DNA from: Phallusia mammillata
Taxonomy: Eukaryota; Chordata; Ascidiacea; Phlebobranchia; Ascidiidae
Length of the DNA stretch: 64,000 nt
Reading direction: 5' to 3'
Assembly: GCA_003260075.1 (NCBI GenBank)
Contig: QLIY01000389.1
Span: 47,946-111,945, forward strand
In this document: in pieces, positions 1 to 13,709 of the stretch
Layout of the letters: every line of letters starts with the position of its first letter
Position numbering within the stretch: the stretch's first letter is position 1
Notes under the pieces: generated by a model
What the model was told of the DNA's origin: nothing
Seen by the model: the letters and a program-made list of their open reading frames with translations, nothing else
The model's database searches: none
Program-made: the position numbers and the translations under genes

Positions 1-202
1 AAAAAGAAAAAACCAAAAACAATTCGAGTAAAATCAATATGTGTCCCCTTCAGGGAAGGGGACCCATAATTATTAGACGCGGTTTGCTGCACAGGAAAGG
101 GACATGAACTTTTGACTGTTTGGATTTTAATTTAAAATAGCCAATTTCAATCCATGTGTGTATTTGTCCCTTTGGTGACCCTTACATACAAATTGTGTAA
201 AC

Positions 203-531
203 CAGTGATTCTCAAACTGTGTGCCGCGACACACTAGTGTGCCGTGAGAGATTTCCAAGTGTGCCGCGAAATATTTTCTTTTTTGAAGTGCAAATACATT
301 CCCTAGTGTTTTAGGCCTTTACGGCGAAATACTGGTGCGCATAACAAAGTTTTAAAGCCCATATTTTGTTATTGGTAATAAAAAGCATCCTTACCCACCA
401 CAATAAAGTTGAAAGTTAACTTAATTATAAGCTTATGATCAACTTCTGTTGTGTTTCCCTGCGAAGTGTGCCGCGGAAGGAAATTTTAGTTCTTTAATGC
501 GCCGCATGGTAAAAAAGTTTGAGAACCACTG
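203..531. mobile_element. Non-autonomous hAT-type DNA transposon (329 bp)
   Basis: The ends are inverted repeats (cagtgattctcaaact at the left, agtttgagaaccactg at the right), flanked by the perfect 8 bp duplication gtgtaaac at 195-202 and 532-539. An 8 bp target duplication with CAGTG-type ends is the signature of hAT transposons. There is no open frame inside, so it is a MITE-like passenger needing a transposase from elsewhere. Confidence 0.85.
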
Positions 532-1179
532 GTGTAAACTGTTACAATGAGGCGACAAAATATATGTAAAACTTGAGGTTTTTACAGAAAAGAAGCGCAT
601 TAACATGTAGTCTTCCTGGAAACGACGGCAACTTGTCCGTATTGAGCCTGACTGTCGCCGTCAAAGCATGACAGCTGTATCAATAACACGGCGTAGAAGA
701 GGAAACACATCAATCAACGTCCTGATGCCCTTTACTGGACATCAGCAAAAGCTTAATAAACCCTTGTCCTTCCTAAGCACGGTATCAACCTATCCTTTTG
801 GGCGGTATGAAGTCACTATCACCGTTGTAAGATTACATTTTCATCGACCTGGTGCTTAATTAAAATCCCGAGGTAAAGGTATTTCGTTCCCGTTGCCGAC
901 CTTTCAGATTTAATAAAGGTCCACGTATGGGCGCGTGCAGCTTCAGAGGCTTAAGCACGAACCGAAACAGGTTACTATGAATCCAAAAGTGTGCAATTTC
1001 GGGTTCTTGGCGTACACACGAAAACAAATGCACACAATAATTTAAAAGCCGATATTGCACAACAAGTATTTCACAATAATGACTTTTAACCAACAGGTAA
1101 TTATTTGCACAAACACTTTGCAAGGTTAGTCTGTCATGGTGACGAACATACATCCGTAAATGGAAACCTAGAGGTTATG

Positions 1180-1533
1180 CATCTTGAAAACAGTTGGCTA
1201 ATCTCCCATAATGCAGCATATAACATCTAACTGGTGCGCTTTTCAAAAGGGTACTTAGGTAATAAACATATGTGCCATGAAAACTCATTTATAAATGGAA
1301 CTGGGGGCGAATAAGAGGAATAGTGGTTTTAATTGTCCAGATTTTTTATCAGCCCCCCCCCCCATCTTGAAAACAGTTGGCTAATCTCCCATAATGCAGC
1401 ATATAACATCAAACTGGTGCGCTTTTCAAATGGGTACTTAGGTAATAAACATATTTGCCATGGAAACTCATTTATAAATGCCACTGGGGCGAATAAGAGG
1501 AATAGTGGTTTTAATTGTCCAGATTTTTTATCA
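1180..1533. repeat. Apparent tandem duplication around an assembly join
   Basis: 1180-1352 is repeated at 1363-1533 with about six substitutions and one indel. The two copies are separated by the C run at 1353-1363. I read this as two overlapping contig ends from different haplotypes rather than a real tandem duplication. Confidence 0.7.
1353..1363. other. Poly-C assembly placeholder
   Basis: There are eleven Cs, of which the last belongs to the repeat unit (catcttg), leaving exactly ten. A diverged copy of the same segment lies on each side. Confidence 0.8.
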
Positions 1534-2140
1534 CTGCTTTGATTGGTCAAAATTTACGTGAAAAGTAGCAAGGTAACAAAAGGTAAAAACTAGAAACTAC
1601 GCAAACGAGTGATCAATCCTAATTCACACCTTAAGGTTCTTGACGGCATTCCGAAATCAGACAAACTGCGCTGTTTAACTAGTTGCGAGGCAAAGCACTG
1701 CGCAATCCATCAGTTCGGGAGTAAAACTAATATTTGCACCGAAACGGGTCTTCAATCAATGTCACAGGTTAGAACTTTGGCTCGCTCGACAGGCCGTAGC
1801 GAATTGATCACGTGCCGATGACGTCAAACGCGTGTGTGAAAACTTTGCGGTGCGGGCCTCCGCAGTGTGAACAGTTGAAGGAGTATTACTATTTGTACAC
1901 TATAAAAATTCGGTTCGTAAAGTTCCAGACTGGTTTAAGATCTTTCATCACTGCGTTACGAACATCACTGGAATACTTTTGCCGAAATTTAAAATATTCT
2001 GTTTAATTTTAACGCTTTCGTAACGTTTCAGAAAATTTGTATTATTGCGATCACTGGTAACAGCTGTTCAATTTAAGTTACAGACGTAGTATTGACAAAT
2101 TCGGTTAAAATTCATGCCCGCATAAGTTGAAAAATACTTA

Positions 2141-2216
2141 ACGGGTACAAAAAATAAATGTAACAAAACGTTAGAAAAAGGTACAAAAAATAAATGTAAC
2201 AAAACGTTAGAAAAAG
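2141..2216. repeat. Two-unit tandem repeat
   Basis: A unit of about 36 bases (ggtacaaaaaataaatgtaa followed by caaaacgttagaaaaa) occurs twice in a row with essentially no difference. It lies in the part of the first haplotype copy that the second copy lacks. Confidence 0.85.
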
Positions 2217-2471
2217 CTCTAAAATTCTTTACAACACACAATCAAAAAAGTGTGCAACTTCTATGTAATGTAAAGCAAGTGCAGAAGTTATCAAATTTTC
2301 ATGTTTTAGGGTCTTAACGGTGAATCGCTGGATGAACCGGGGTGAAAATTTACAACTCCAGGTCTTATCTATTAAGTTGTATGTAAATGTGAATGAATTG
2401 AAATCAGCCCTTTTTTGACCAGATCTTGTTGACAAACTTGCGTTAGACAGAAAAATACGGACAAAAACAGT

Positions 2472-2482
2472 CCCCCCCCCCC
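2472..2482. other. Poly-C assembly placeholder
   Basis: There are eleven Cs, the last shared with the following unit (catcactgg), leaving ten. Diverged copies flank it. Confidence 0.8.
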
Positions 2483-5400
2483 ATCACTGGAATACTTTTG
2501 CCGAAATTTAAAATATTCTGTTTAATTTTTCACGCTTTCGTAACGTTTCAGAAAATTTGTCAATAAAGTGTACAACTTCTGTGTAATGTACAGCAAGTGC
2601 AGAAGTTATCAAATTTTCATGTTTCAGGGTCTTGACGGTGAATCGCTGGATTAACTAACAAAATTTACAACTCCAAGTGATTATAATAAGTTATATGCAA
2701 ATGTGAATGAATTAAAGTCAGTCTTTTTTAACTAAAACTTGTTGACAAACTTGCGTTAGAGAGATAAAATGCGGACAAAAACGTGTCCCTTTCTGGGAAG
2801 GTGATCCATGATTACGAAACAGAGATATCAAAACGTTGAAAAACAGATGTGGCCCCGATACTTAATTTTAACGTAACTCAACGCATTGAAAAGGTCAAAA
2901 ACGTGTCTTTTAACATTTCACACCAATCAATCTATCAGGCCGCGTCAATTGTTCAGATCACCTTTAAACTTTGCCTGGTAATCCTTTAAATGTGTACTGA
3001 AATAACATCACTGTATCTAACCTTTGAAACGTAATTCCCCAAGCCGTGTGTAAGCTAAGCTTTACCAAGGCCAGTTCTGCTTTTTTGACATTATACAACA
3101 TTTTTATTGCGAAGAGTCTTTTCCGGCTTTCGCTTATCTCCGGCGATTTAATCTCCAAACAGAGTGATTTGGCCCAAGAAACATAAACACAAATCAAGTA
3201 CGCATAACTGCAATTGCCAACCCCATTTGCACCCGACATATCATCGATATCTGACAAGCGCTCAGCCCTGACATATCTGCCAAAATATTAAGATGTGGCA
3301 TCGATGTGCATTCCAGGATACATTAAATTGAATATGACATTCATAATGTAAAGATTGTTTGCAGCATTTCCCACAAGACAAATATGACATTTGTTTTCGC
3401 AATACAAAAAAATGCTTTTCAAAATAGCATAAAATGTTGTTATTTTATCAATTAAATGTTTTTACAAATTGGCAATACCAGTGAAATAAGTGTTATTTAA
3501 CGTCGATTTTACTTATCTGCTACTAAAGGCCGTCTATAATTATATAGATCAACAGAATTTGTCAAATGCTTGTACTGAATGTTTTAATCGTTTGCGTATG
3601 CTTAGTTACACAACGGCGCATTGCTAAATCCTAAATACCTAAAAAGCTTATAGTGTTTTACCAAAGCAAACGTTATGTAAGTTTCAAGATTGTAGGCACA
3701 CAACCGTTCAAAACGTTTGAAAGAAAAGCTTGATCGTATACACGACATCCGTGCTAATTTAGGAACCGTTCAAGTTTTGTCATTCAAAGCTTGTGAAACT
3801 AAAACCCCATTTACTTAGGACTTGCATTTCAAGAAATCTACTTATTTGTGCATCTAAGAAACGGCTCTGGCGCATACACAAGCAAAGCGAAAACCGTTCC
3901 TGTGATTTTAAGGCTAAGCAATCGATTGAATAAACGTCCAATTCCATTACGGTTTCATAACCTTTACTATTTAAGCCCTGCTTTTGACGAAAAAGTGTAT
4001 GCGTGACAGCAGAGCACTTATAAACCAAGCCCAGAATTGAATATCACAAACAGTGGGTTGGGCAATAAACTGAAAATGCACAGATTTAAGTCGAAGCCAC
4101 ACAAAAGACCTGACATTTTCCGAAATGACTTGTTTGGTACCAACGCGGCAAACTAAAGGTAGACCTCAAACTTAACAATTAACCGAAAATAAATTTTGAG
4201 GTTTTTATTGCAAACAGACCGGACAATGTCTACGAAAAAAGACTGTGTATACATATGTTTATCCATGACACATTTTAGGTAAAGTGTTTCTAAAATTTAT
4301 TAAAAGACCCTCACAAAAAAGTTAAACAAAATCTTTTGGCACGTACGTAAAAATAATTTTTATTTTCGTTTGTGTTCCTTTTTTTAATCTTTTTTAACTG
4401 CAAAATTTTCTCATTACACAACTTTTTTTGCGGCAATTATTTGCGTAAGTCGGTTATCCTGTTGAGGTATTTTATACTGTGTTATAATTCCTATGCAAAC
4501 AATATGTTTATATTATACTGTACAGGTGCACCAAAGTTATGGGTTTGATTGGGCTACTTTTGCCCCGCATACTGCATATCAAAAATATTTTCACAGCTAT
4601 TTCTATTGCTAAACACAAAGAAGGCCTTGTATCGTCAAGATATTGTATCAGAAATATTTCTCAGGCGATTTGTGCTGTCGAAAACACTTAAGTAGGTCTA
4701 GGTTTACCAGTAACCGCGGTTTTACCGCCTCGCAAAACAACAGCAGGTTTCCGTGAAGTGAGAAACCACAAGAAAGGCACCGCGATCGGTTGGCTTAAAC
4801 CGCTTCATGTCACAGCCTACAACAGCCCTAATGGACGGCATTACCTATACTGTAGGTGGGTGTTGCCAGGGACCCTCATAGCTTCCTAGATCGTGTCAGC
4901 GATAAATTAAACGCCACACAAACAAGGATGGCATTCAGTGACTTGACTGTATAAGGTGGCGAAGCATGGTCTTGGCAGATGGCTTGATAGCCGAGCCGCC
5001 TTCTGCTATATCTAAAACTAACAGCTCTTTGCGATCAAGACGGAAAAAGTAGTCACGAAACACACAACAGATCAGAACTGACGTATTTACGGATGCATTT
5101 TTTTGTCTTGTGCAGAAGTGTTTTAACGTTAAGGTCGAAGTCCAAGGTTTGGGTTCAACCGTGTATGAGGCCTTGTCTGTTTGAGTACTACACACTCATA
5201 CGGTTTTTGGTGGAACTTCGTGACTTTGAGGGCAATTTGAATCTAAAATCGACCAGAATGCCGAAAAAAATTAGTCCATTACCATAACACATGACAGCCA
5301 ATCCTATGTTGCGGTCAAAACGTCACAGATTTACAGAGATAAACTTAATTCTAAACTCTAATTGACCTGAAAAGCTCATATTAAAATACCACTGTACCAC

Positions 5401-7835
5401 AAAAATTTCACAAAACTCGATTTTATGAAAATTGCTTTGATAAAATTTCAATTAACAATATAATTTCAGCAAAATAGTATGCTAAAAATGCAGAAAACAA
5501 AATGCCGGAAAATACGTGGAAACAGATAAATAATGCCTTTGCTAATATGTATTAACGGTGTCGTTGCATTTTAGCCAAACTCGCAGTTTAACGCGTTGGG
5601 TTTTAGTCGTTGGTCAAACATGGCCTGTTGGATCAATGCGCTACCGAACCATGCAAAATAATAAAACCCAAAAAAATAAAGTCGTTAAATTTTGATTATT
5701 AGGTTTTGGAATATATTACCTCAAATATAAGAAAAATCTTTGTAACAACAACAAGTACAATTTCGACCGATGTCTCGACCCATCGCACTTAATTACTGAT
5801 TGCTCACGGTTATATAAGACACGATGAGCAGACGGGAGCATTTTTTTCGTACCAAGCTAGTATAACCGCTAAAACTTTATTTGTTTTTTAGTAGCAATGC
5901 CAACAAATAAAATATCTAGAAAGCGTTTTATAGCCGTAAATTTACATACACTTTCGATTTTACTTTTCATCGCTATTCCACAACTACGGCGTATCTCACT
6001 CCTGGCTTACATACTTTACTTTGCAATCCACTGACGTTTCAAATGCGTCTGCATTAAAATCAACAGCAGATGAATTGACGACGTTGACGGTAGCATGAAC
6101 TGCAAGGCGGCCTTCCTGCCTATCGACAAGCCTCAATTGACGAGAACGGCAACAAGGTAACCTGCCTCTGACAGCTCTTTTTTCACAACGCTACAAACTG
6201 CAAGTATTTAATTAAAGACGAAGCACCGAGGAAAACGCCCTGACCTGTGAAAGTGAAAATAACAACAATGGAAAAAGTGCATCTAAGTGTAAATTTTAGT
6301 TTGGCCTTTCAGCCATACAATCAATCCTAATAAAACATTTTATGCAGGTGAAAAATTTGCACGTAAAAATTTTAACATACGCACGTAAAAGTTACTCTAC
6401 AATTTAAACCGTTATGGGGTGTTTTTGCAACTTTCTTAACCGTTATAGAGTATTTTGCAAAAACTTTCAGTCGGTAACTCCAAATATTTTATTCAAAATT
6501 CCCTACAATTAATGCGCAATAACACAGCACAAAGCCCAATTCCTTCCAATGACAATTTTACAACCATGTGCGGCCCAAACAATCTTGTAGTACCTGGAAA
6601 TGTTTCTAAAGCAGCAGAGAGCTTTGCAGGGAGGAGCAATGACAGCGACCGCGGTAGTTGTGGTGTAATAGCGACTTCCCACTGTGACGTAAATCGCAGG
6701 GCGTATGAATAGCTGGCGAGGATGCGAGACAACCCGGCTTGCTTGGAACGAGTGCGGATGTGTGTAATGCAGGGAAGTGCTACACAGATGCATAAAGCCT
6801 CGGTGTATGTAATAAGATGATTTCGGATGTTGTGGAAAGCACGGATGTCCATAGGGCGGGGTCAAAATGGGGACTTGTATAGAAAACAATGGCCCGGCTG
6901 GTTCATGCTATCAGGAAGAATACAATCATCCAAAGCTGTTTACACAATTTAATGTACGGGGTCGGCAATTTTTTTGAGCCACCTTAGTGTTTGAATGTTT
7001 TAGGGCAGTGTGTCTATGTTCCTATACTACGGTATACTGTACATACAATAAAACCAGACAAAGCCTAACTTACATGATGTTACGAGAAAAACAAACAATT
7101 AACATCATTCATCACATATACAAACAATCCTGCACAATAGAAGACGGAGACCAAATGAAAAAGAACGATTTACTATAAAACGCAGTTAACAATATTTAGT
7201 GGATAATCCAACAGCTACGCGCATCGCCTAACCAATGTTTGAAAAAGATGTGCAAACATTAATTCAATTCGTTCAAACTCATTTGCAAACACAGATCACT
7301 ATGGACGATTCCCAATTAGCAAACATCGTATTCGTGGTTGCACATATTACATTTCAATAGCTGTTCAATGCAGCAATCGTTGCAAGGAGGATGCTGCATT
7401 TCAACGTTGGTTTTCCTGTTTCGTAATGACGCACGTAAGCGCAGGAAAACTATCGATAAGCTCTACCACAGCATGTCTGCTGACAGAAGGACAGTGATTT
7501 GTCACCAGAAAGTCGTAGGCTTTAACGTCTGCACCTTCAATTACTCTTGCACTGAACAGGTGCAATATTGGCTAAAACTGTAATCTGAGTAAAGCTAAAC
7601 ACAAAACGCAAAATATTGAAAAACATTTGACACTTAACTGCTTTTGCAATACTCGTAATTAAAACTGAAAGCTGGTAACACTCAGATCGTTGCTTGGTGG
7701 ATGAAAAGTAATGAGCCTTATAGCAATGGATATCAGTTCAGAAAAAACATTTAGTCGTTCATCCTTTAGTTTTACTGGTTTTGTTTACAAGTTGCATGAA
7801 ACAGGTCAACCTTACATCAAAACAACCCTTTAAAG

Positions 7836-8827
7836 CAGGGGTTCTTAAACTGGGGGGCGCGCCCCCCTAGGGGGGCGTGGAGGGTTCGCAAGGGGGGCGC
7901 AGCACAATCTGGCTGCAAAGTTTTCACTTGCAAACAATTGTAAATGAATGCATTGGAATTATGTCGGCACTGATTTCGAACTTTTTGTTTAAAGTAAACG
8001 CTTCATTACTCTGAAATGGATGTCCAGTTGTACTAACATAACTTTTCTACACTGCGGGCCGGATACGTTCGCGCGTGCCGCATAGTTTACATGCCCTAGT
8101 GCCGTCTTCTCAAGCTTAGCACACGAGACTATTTTTATAGGGGCGCCAAGATTTTTTTTTTTGGTCTTTTTAAAAATCTATTTAAAAACTGTTAAATTGT
8201 ATAGTTAGTCTCATCTTACAAGGAATGTTTATATTATGTCACAAGTAACACAATAAGGCAATTGTTTGCGCACAATTAACACTTTTTGTTTTGTCTGTGA
8301 CGTAATAAACTGGCTTTGGATCAATCCTGGGCGTTGCAATCCTATAAAAGTCGGTAATATTAATTTTACATGTCGTAACAGTAAACTTTTGTAAGGAGTA
8401 GATTAATTTTTGACAGTAACAAAGTTATCAATACGTTTTGGCAAACCTAAAAAATGGGATCGCGGGCCGTAGTTTGGTGACCCCTGTACTATATAGTCGG
8501 CTGCACATTTTTTATTCGTTCGCAATTTCGCATTAGAGATTGCCTTGGCTTTGAGTGAATCAACATTTTCTGGGCAACATATGCGTAGTTTACAAGAATA
8601 CTGGCACCGTGGCTCTGTGCGCGCGCTTTTTTTGCAACTTATCAGTGTTGAAATGGCTTTTTCTAACGATTGGAACTAACTTGACAGTAGTTTAAGGCGG
8701 ACCTACGATGTATGTTGTTTTCAAAAAAACAAGACAAGCATCATCAGTGCTAACGTTTTTTAGGGGGGCGTGAGAATAAATAAATAGTGTCAAGTGGGGC
8801 ACGGCCGAAAAAGTTTAAGAACCCCTG
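7836..8827. mobile_element. Non-autonomous hAT-type DNA transposon (992 bp)
   Basis: Terminal inverted repeats are caggggttcttaaact at the left and agtttaagaacccctg at the right. The perfect 8 bp duplication ctttaaag lies at 7828-7835 and 8828-8835. The left end is followed by a G/C-rich palindrome (7853-7880). No transposase frame is present, so it is an internally deleted or MITE-type copy. Confidence 0.9.
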
Positions 8828-11800
8828 CTTTAAAGCGTTTCATTGGAAAAAATATTTTTGCCTTATAATTAACAATGCAGTATTCTGGTGTTAATTTATT
8901 TAAGGCGCTTCCTGGCCTATCACCTCCAACAATAAACTCATTCTCCTAAACGTGATTGCGCAACGATTTATCCTTATGAAACAATAACTATTATAATGAG
9001 CAATTAAAGCAATACAACAAAGGCAAAATATAGACGAAAGGCTCTTGACGACCTCTTGCTGATACGAATTGATTTTAAGTGAGCAGCATAGACAAAGAAA
9101 GAATAACTGCCTTGGCCAGAATATCGATTATCTCCAAAGGAAGTCAATGAGTTTTCAGTCACGATAATTAGTGCTTTAGCGCCAAAAATATGTCACTCAA
9201 AATTAAGAAACACTTGTTGTAATTGTAAAGTCGATTCCTTCGGGGAATATACATTGTATCAGTTGATTAAAATATTACTGTTTCGGAAGTTGCACCGGGA
9301 AAAATCATTAAATAGCACAAAAAAACGATATTTACAGCGATTCCTTCGGGAATATACATTGTATCATGTGATTAAAATATTACAATGTCGAAAGTTAAAT
9401 GCACAATAAACGACTTTGAAAGCAATAGCTGTACGTCTACAGTAGCGGAAGATTCATAAGATATACACTGCTCAAGACCCGTATCATGGAATTAAAATAA
9501 AACGTAGTATGAGTTGTACGATAACCCAATCATCATTCCACATCAAAAGAAACTTTTCTCCTAAAAATTTTACCGATTGTCTGCATAACACTCAACATGG
9601 CGCAAAACAAAAACAGAATATCGAAATATAGATCATTGGGATAACTTAGTCTGCTCGATGATCGCAGATACTGAGAACACGCCATAAACCAAAAACGCAA
9701 CATCTCTGAGATCAAAGGATAAACGAGCTATGCCTAATTACAGAACAGAACCTGAAATGATCGTACCCAAATCGGGGCAAAGATTTATCCACGAGACTTT
9801 AACCACGCTGGCACACGGAGGTCTGATACGGGTGTTTATCTTTTCTGCTCACCAGGCATTGCCTCTGGGCAACCCGGGACGAAAGCAGTCGCAATTAGCG
9901 CTCTTGCCAGCTATGTGGTTAACGTTGAGTAAGAATGTACGCTAGCTTAACAAGCTACGGACATCCACTGCTCGTCACAAGAATGACTGGTTAAGTACTG
10001 CGCGAGGCCAACTGAAGACACATGCCTCTTTTTTGCGAGTGTTACCATAATTAAGGTCGCCTTGTTTTGAATGTTGACGATGATTTGCGATAAAAAATGA
10101 AAATATTGTGAAACTTTTGGCTTTCGCTACAAGCGTAAAATAAGATTGACAGCTCAGAGTTCGAGTGGAAATTGGCATAAACTTAGAGGTGTTGAACTCT
10201 GCTGACTTACTCCTGAACCACCAACATGTCAGTCATTTCCCCACACGCCTCGAACAGACACACATGATGCGAAACAGCATAAGGTGCACTCACGACATTA
10301 ATGCCTCACGTGCGAAGAACTAAAGCTAAACCTCTAATTGTGATCTAAACTGACTACGGCCTTTTTGAAAGATAACCAAAAAAACGCCTGTACTCAAATG
10401 ACAGACGTTTCCACATTAGATAACGCTGGCTACCCGAGGGGCTCACAAGTGAACATTGAGCTGTGGTATTTGATCGTACAGCGGTAAAAAGAAGGCAGAG
10501 GTGGACATTATACCATTCCCTGGTGTGGCAAGGCAGTAATTAGCAACGACAGCCTCCACAGCGGGCCTGTGGAAGCATCGTGTGGCCCAACTACATAATT
10601 GGACGTTGTTAAAGCCGAGGAGTCCTTTCAAGCTGAACATGAGCGAAGTGTTTTGTTGTTTGTCGGGAACGCCTTTGCCGTCAGTGGTCAATGTTTCTCG
10701 TAGACCCGTTTGCGGTCAGACCTCGGCCAGCAGGTGTGAAGATTTTTTTCACGTGTACGGGCACCTTCAAATTTTTTACACAAGCTCTTTTCGATGCCTG
10801 AATTTACGTCCCCAAAACAGATTCTGTAACTTTAAAAATTCGAAAGGTTTTCGTCAAACCGCTGATTAGGTTTCATTGAACTCAAGGGTATTGAGTGATT
10901 TAAGTTTATGAACCACTGTGTCATGGTTAAAAAAGACATGAAAGAGCTTTGTCCATAAATGTCTAGCAAATCATTTCATCAACATTCCTAATTCACAAAA
11001 TTTAAAATTTAACACCTAAACAACCCAAGTAAAATACACAAGAACTAATGATCTTATTTGCTAACTGATAAAAATCGAATCCACTCAAAAGTTGCAAATA
11101 GAACGAGCGATTTACACAAGTTTCACAGAAGAAGCAGTAAATAGCTCTCCAAAACACTTTTTGCACAGCGGTAGGTATAATGAATAAATGAAGATATTCT
11201 ATCTAACCCTTCAGCCTTCAAGAAGAAACCCGTTTTTGTGTGCATTTATACCTTACCCACTTTTGTTCCGCGTAACAATGCAAAATTGAATTGGACTGAA
11301 CTGTTGACCTTTGCTGCGAACGACGAACCCAATCGACCTATGACACGGCAAAACATCTCGCTTCAATTTTGATGTTAGACTCACAATACGGCTAACTCAC
11401 GTTTTTACCAAATAAGCGTTTCCGAAACCCTTACAGACCACACACACACAGAAGTGAACGAAAGGTCAAAAAGTTGAGTACTGTAGAATAGACCGAAACA
11501 CATAGGTGGGGCGAATACGCAAGGTTAAGACGGGTTAAGGTTCATACAAGAGCAGTTCTCACACCATTGTTGAAGTGTTTACATACCAATGTATGGTGCT
11601 TCGAGAATGCATGTTTCAAACGCTTTTTTCCGATACATATAAGTTATCGGCACCTTTTGTGAATCAGTAAAAATTTAAAACTTTACCACAGGAGTGAGGA
11701 TTTTATAAGAATATCCTGGTTAGTTTTTAAGATAAAAAGCTCTGTAAACAGAAATTACAGACAAATTCAAGGCATGGTTTTCACTAGCAGCAAAAGTATG

Positions 11801-13551
11801 CAAACTGCAATTTTGAATCTAAATTAAGATTTTAAAGAAGTTGGTTGGCGGCTTTTGTACAAAAAAAACGGCCAATGTTATACATAATCTTGTAATATAG
11901 ACATTTTGGTTGATAGTAAGTAACAGAAGATATTTTCTTACGATTCAGCAAAATTTTAACGCAAACAAGCATCAGTAAAATACAATACTTGGGTCTAAAA
12001 CGGTTTTCACGATAAAAAAATATTTGATGTCGAAATGAATTGTAAAAAGTTTATTGAATTAAAGTAAAACAATAAAACAAGCTACCCAAAGCGGATTTGG
12101 GAATTTCCGTTTACAGTGATAAAAATTAAAAATGCAACACGTTAAAACAACCATAGCAAAAACTCGAACCCTCTCTTTCAACTTTCCACGATCGATACCA
12201 CTGGCGTCATTACAACGTGTCCAATGACAGCAACACTGCGCTCATATGTTTTGTTACGCTTATCCAATTAATTGCTGCCACCGGGCGTGGCAATTTCATG
12301 AATATTTTACCACTGGGAAGCACGCTTATAAATCAGGATGACTTTAGATTAGCGGATTTTACCAACGAGGTCAATTTATCTTATCCAACAGTAACGTATA
12401 AATGGGACATCAGTTGCACCAAAATCGCTTTGCAAGAAACAGATTACGTAACAATTGATTGATAACCAATAAACCAGGGCCTTGGAAAATTATTCAATCA
12501 AGAAACACTTACACATTTGTAAATTTAAAATTTGGCGACACAACAAAGAAATATACACTATTTTTGTTGAGCACAATCAACAGTTGGCAAGACATGCGCA
12601 AAATATTTATGCTACACCAATTTAAACGCAACGATTTGCAGAATCACTTTTATCGTTTAACAAGCGAAAGGTATAAAACCCGAGTATAGCGGAAGGACAG
12701 TGGTTTGATAAAAGTTTTGACAACACGAAAAATTTCATCGAAGCTTCTAATCTATTCTCTGAACGCGAACACAGTGTGACGTCAGAACTTAGCTAAATCG
12801 ATGCCAGAGGCTTCGAAATCTAGAAGTCGGAGTCAAGGAATGATAATAAAGCGAGGTCGGTTGCCAGGTACCGCCCACGTGACGCAAGAGGGCATGAGTC
12901 AATGCTATTGCGTCAAACCATATTATTTTACGATACGTTAAAGCGAAACTGTTTTATTACCTACACGCAAGGACAATTAATTTCTACTGGGGTTACTTAA
13001 AGGCAGCTAGACGACCTGTTTCTCTAGCATTGCCAATTTACGCCTGGCAAATTCCGTTTATGGTAGATCTGGATATATGTAAAACGCTAAACAAATAGTA
13101 CAAGATATTGTTTCAAAATGTGCGAAGTTTTCGTATACTTTTTTCCCCTGCTACATGAAAACGTTTTGAAGTAAGGTTCGTGCAATATTCGGCACATCTC
13201 TAATTCAAACCACCTGTGGCGAGCGCATCGAGAATCGGAGAAGTCTAATACGCTTTGCCTTTTTTCTTTTTCGAAAACGAGAGAAATGCGTATCGAATAA
13301 GCGTATCGAACACGCTTAACCGCTCCATGTAAAGAGGCTTACTCTGTGTGGCACTGTGTTTTCACTTCACGTTTTTAATGTTTAAAGTTTTAAACGCACA
13401 CCTATTAAAATATTATGCATGTAGATGGACAAGACTTGCAGTTAAAGTGGTCGAACTAATTGAACACAAACGGTACACCACTGACGAACGTTCAAAACAC
13501 GAATACACGATTATTTCAATCTAATGCTGGTTACTGATTGCAATAAAATCG

Positions 13552-13709
13552 TGCGCAATTCTCGGAAAACCTTCAATTATATGAGTGATCAAAATCGGAC
13601 TTAAAGATCAACACTGAGTGACCAAGACAGGCGTGCCCCCCCCCCTGCGCAATTCTCGGAAAACCTTCAATTATATGAGTGATCAAAATCGGAGTGACCA
13701 AGACAGGCA
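13552..13709. repeat. Apparent duplication around an assembly join
   Basis: 13552-13635 recurs at 13646-13709 with a deletion of about 23 bases in the second copy. The C run separates them. Two haplotypes are the likely source. Confidence 0.65.
13636..13645. other. Poly-C assembly placeholder
   Basis: Exactly ten Cs lie between diverged copies of one segment. Confidence 0.85.

Larger units (their letters stand above)
1963..2784. repeat. Apparent duplication with a large internal indel, around an assembly join
   Basis: 1963-2471 is repeated from 2482 to about 2784. The second copy lacks roughly 190 bases present in the first (about 2045-2240), and scattered substitutions distinguish the copies. 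This fits two allelic haplotypes carrying an insertion/deletion. Confidence 0.65.
540..7827. other. No supportable gene; intergenic stretch
   Basis: I see no splice-flanked exon of a known family on either strand. Open frames here are short and lack protein-like composition. The stretch holds two assembly joins (near 1353 and 2472), a two-unit tandem repeat near 2141, and a GC-richer island at about 6550-6880 whose overlapping frames do not read like protein. Distant regulatory DNA is possible, but nothing in the sequence shows it. Confidence 0.5.

Noticed and set aside
1353..1363. Poly-C tracts as i-motif/G-quadruplex regulators or as scars of a duplicating element
   Set aside because: Uniform ten-base core, single strand orientation and allelic-looking flanks point to assembly placeholders instead.
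6493..6889. Overlapping 119- and 126-codon minus-strand frames in a GC-richer island
   Set aside because: Composition is rich in Cys, His and Tyr with no repeat or motif, and two frames are open at once, as in non-coding DNA.
12217..12689. Two successive plus-strand frames that could be one gene with a frameshift
   Set aside because: No family resemblance, no splice context and ordinary AT-rich composition. A decayed coding piece is possible but cannot be supported.
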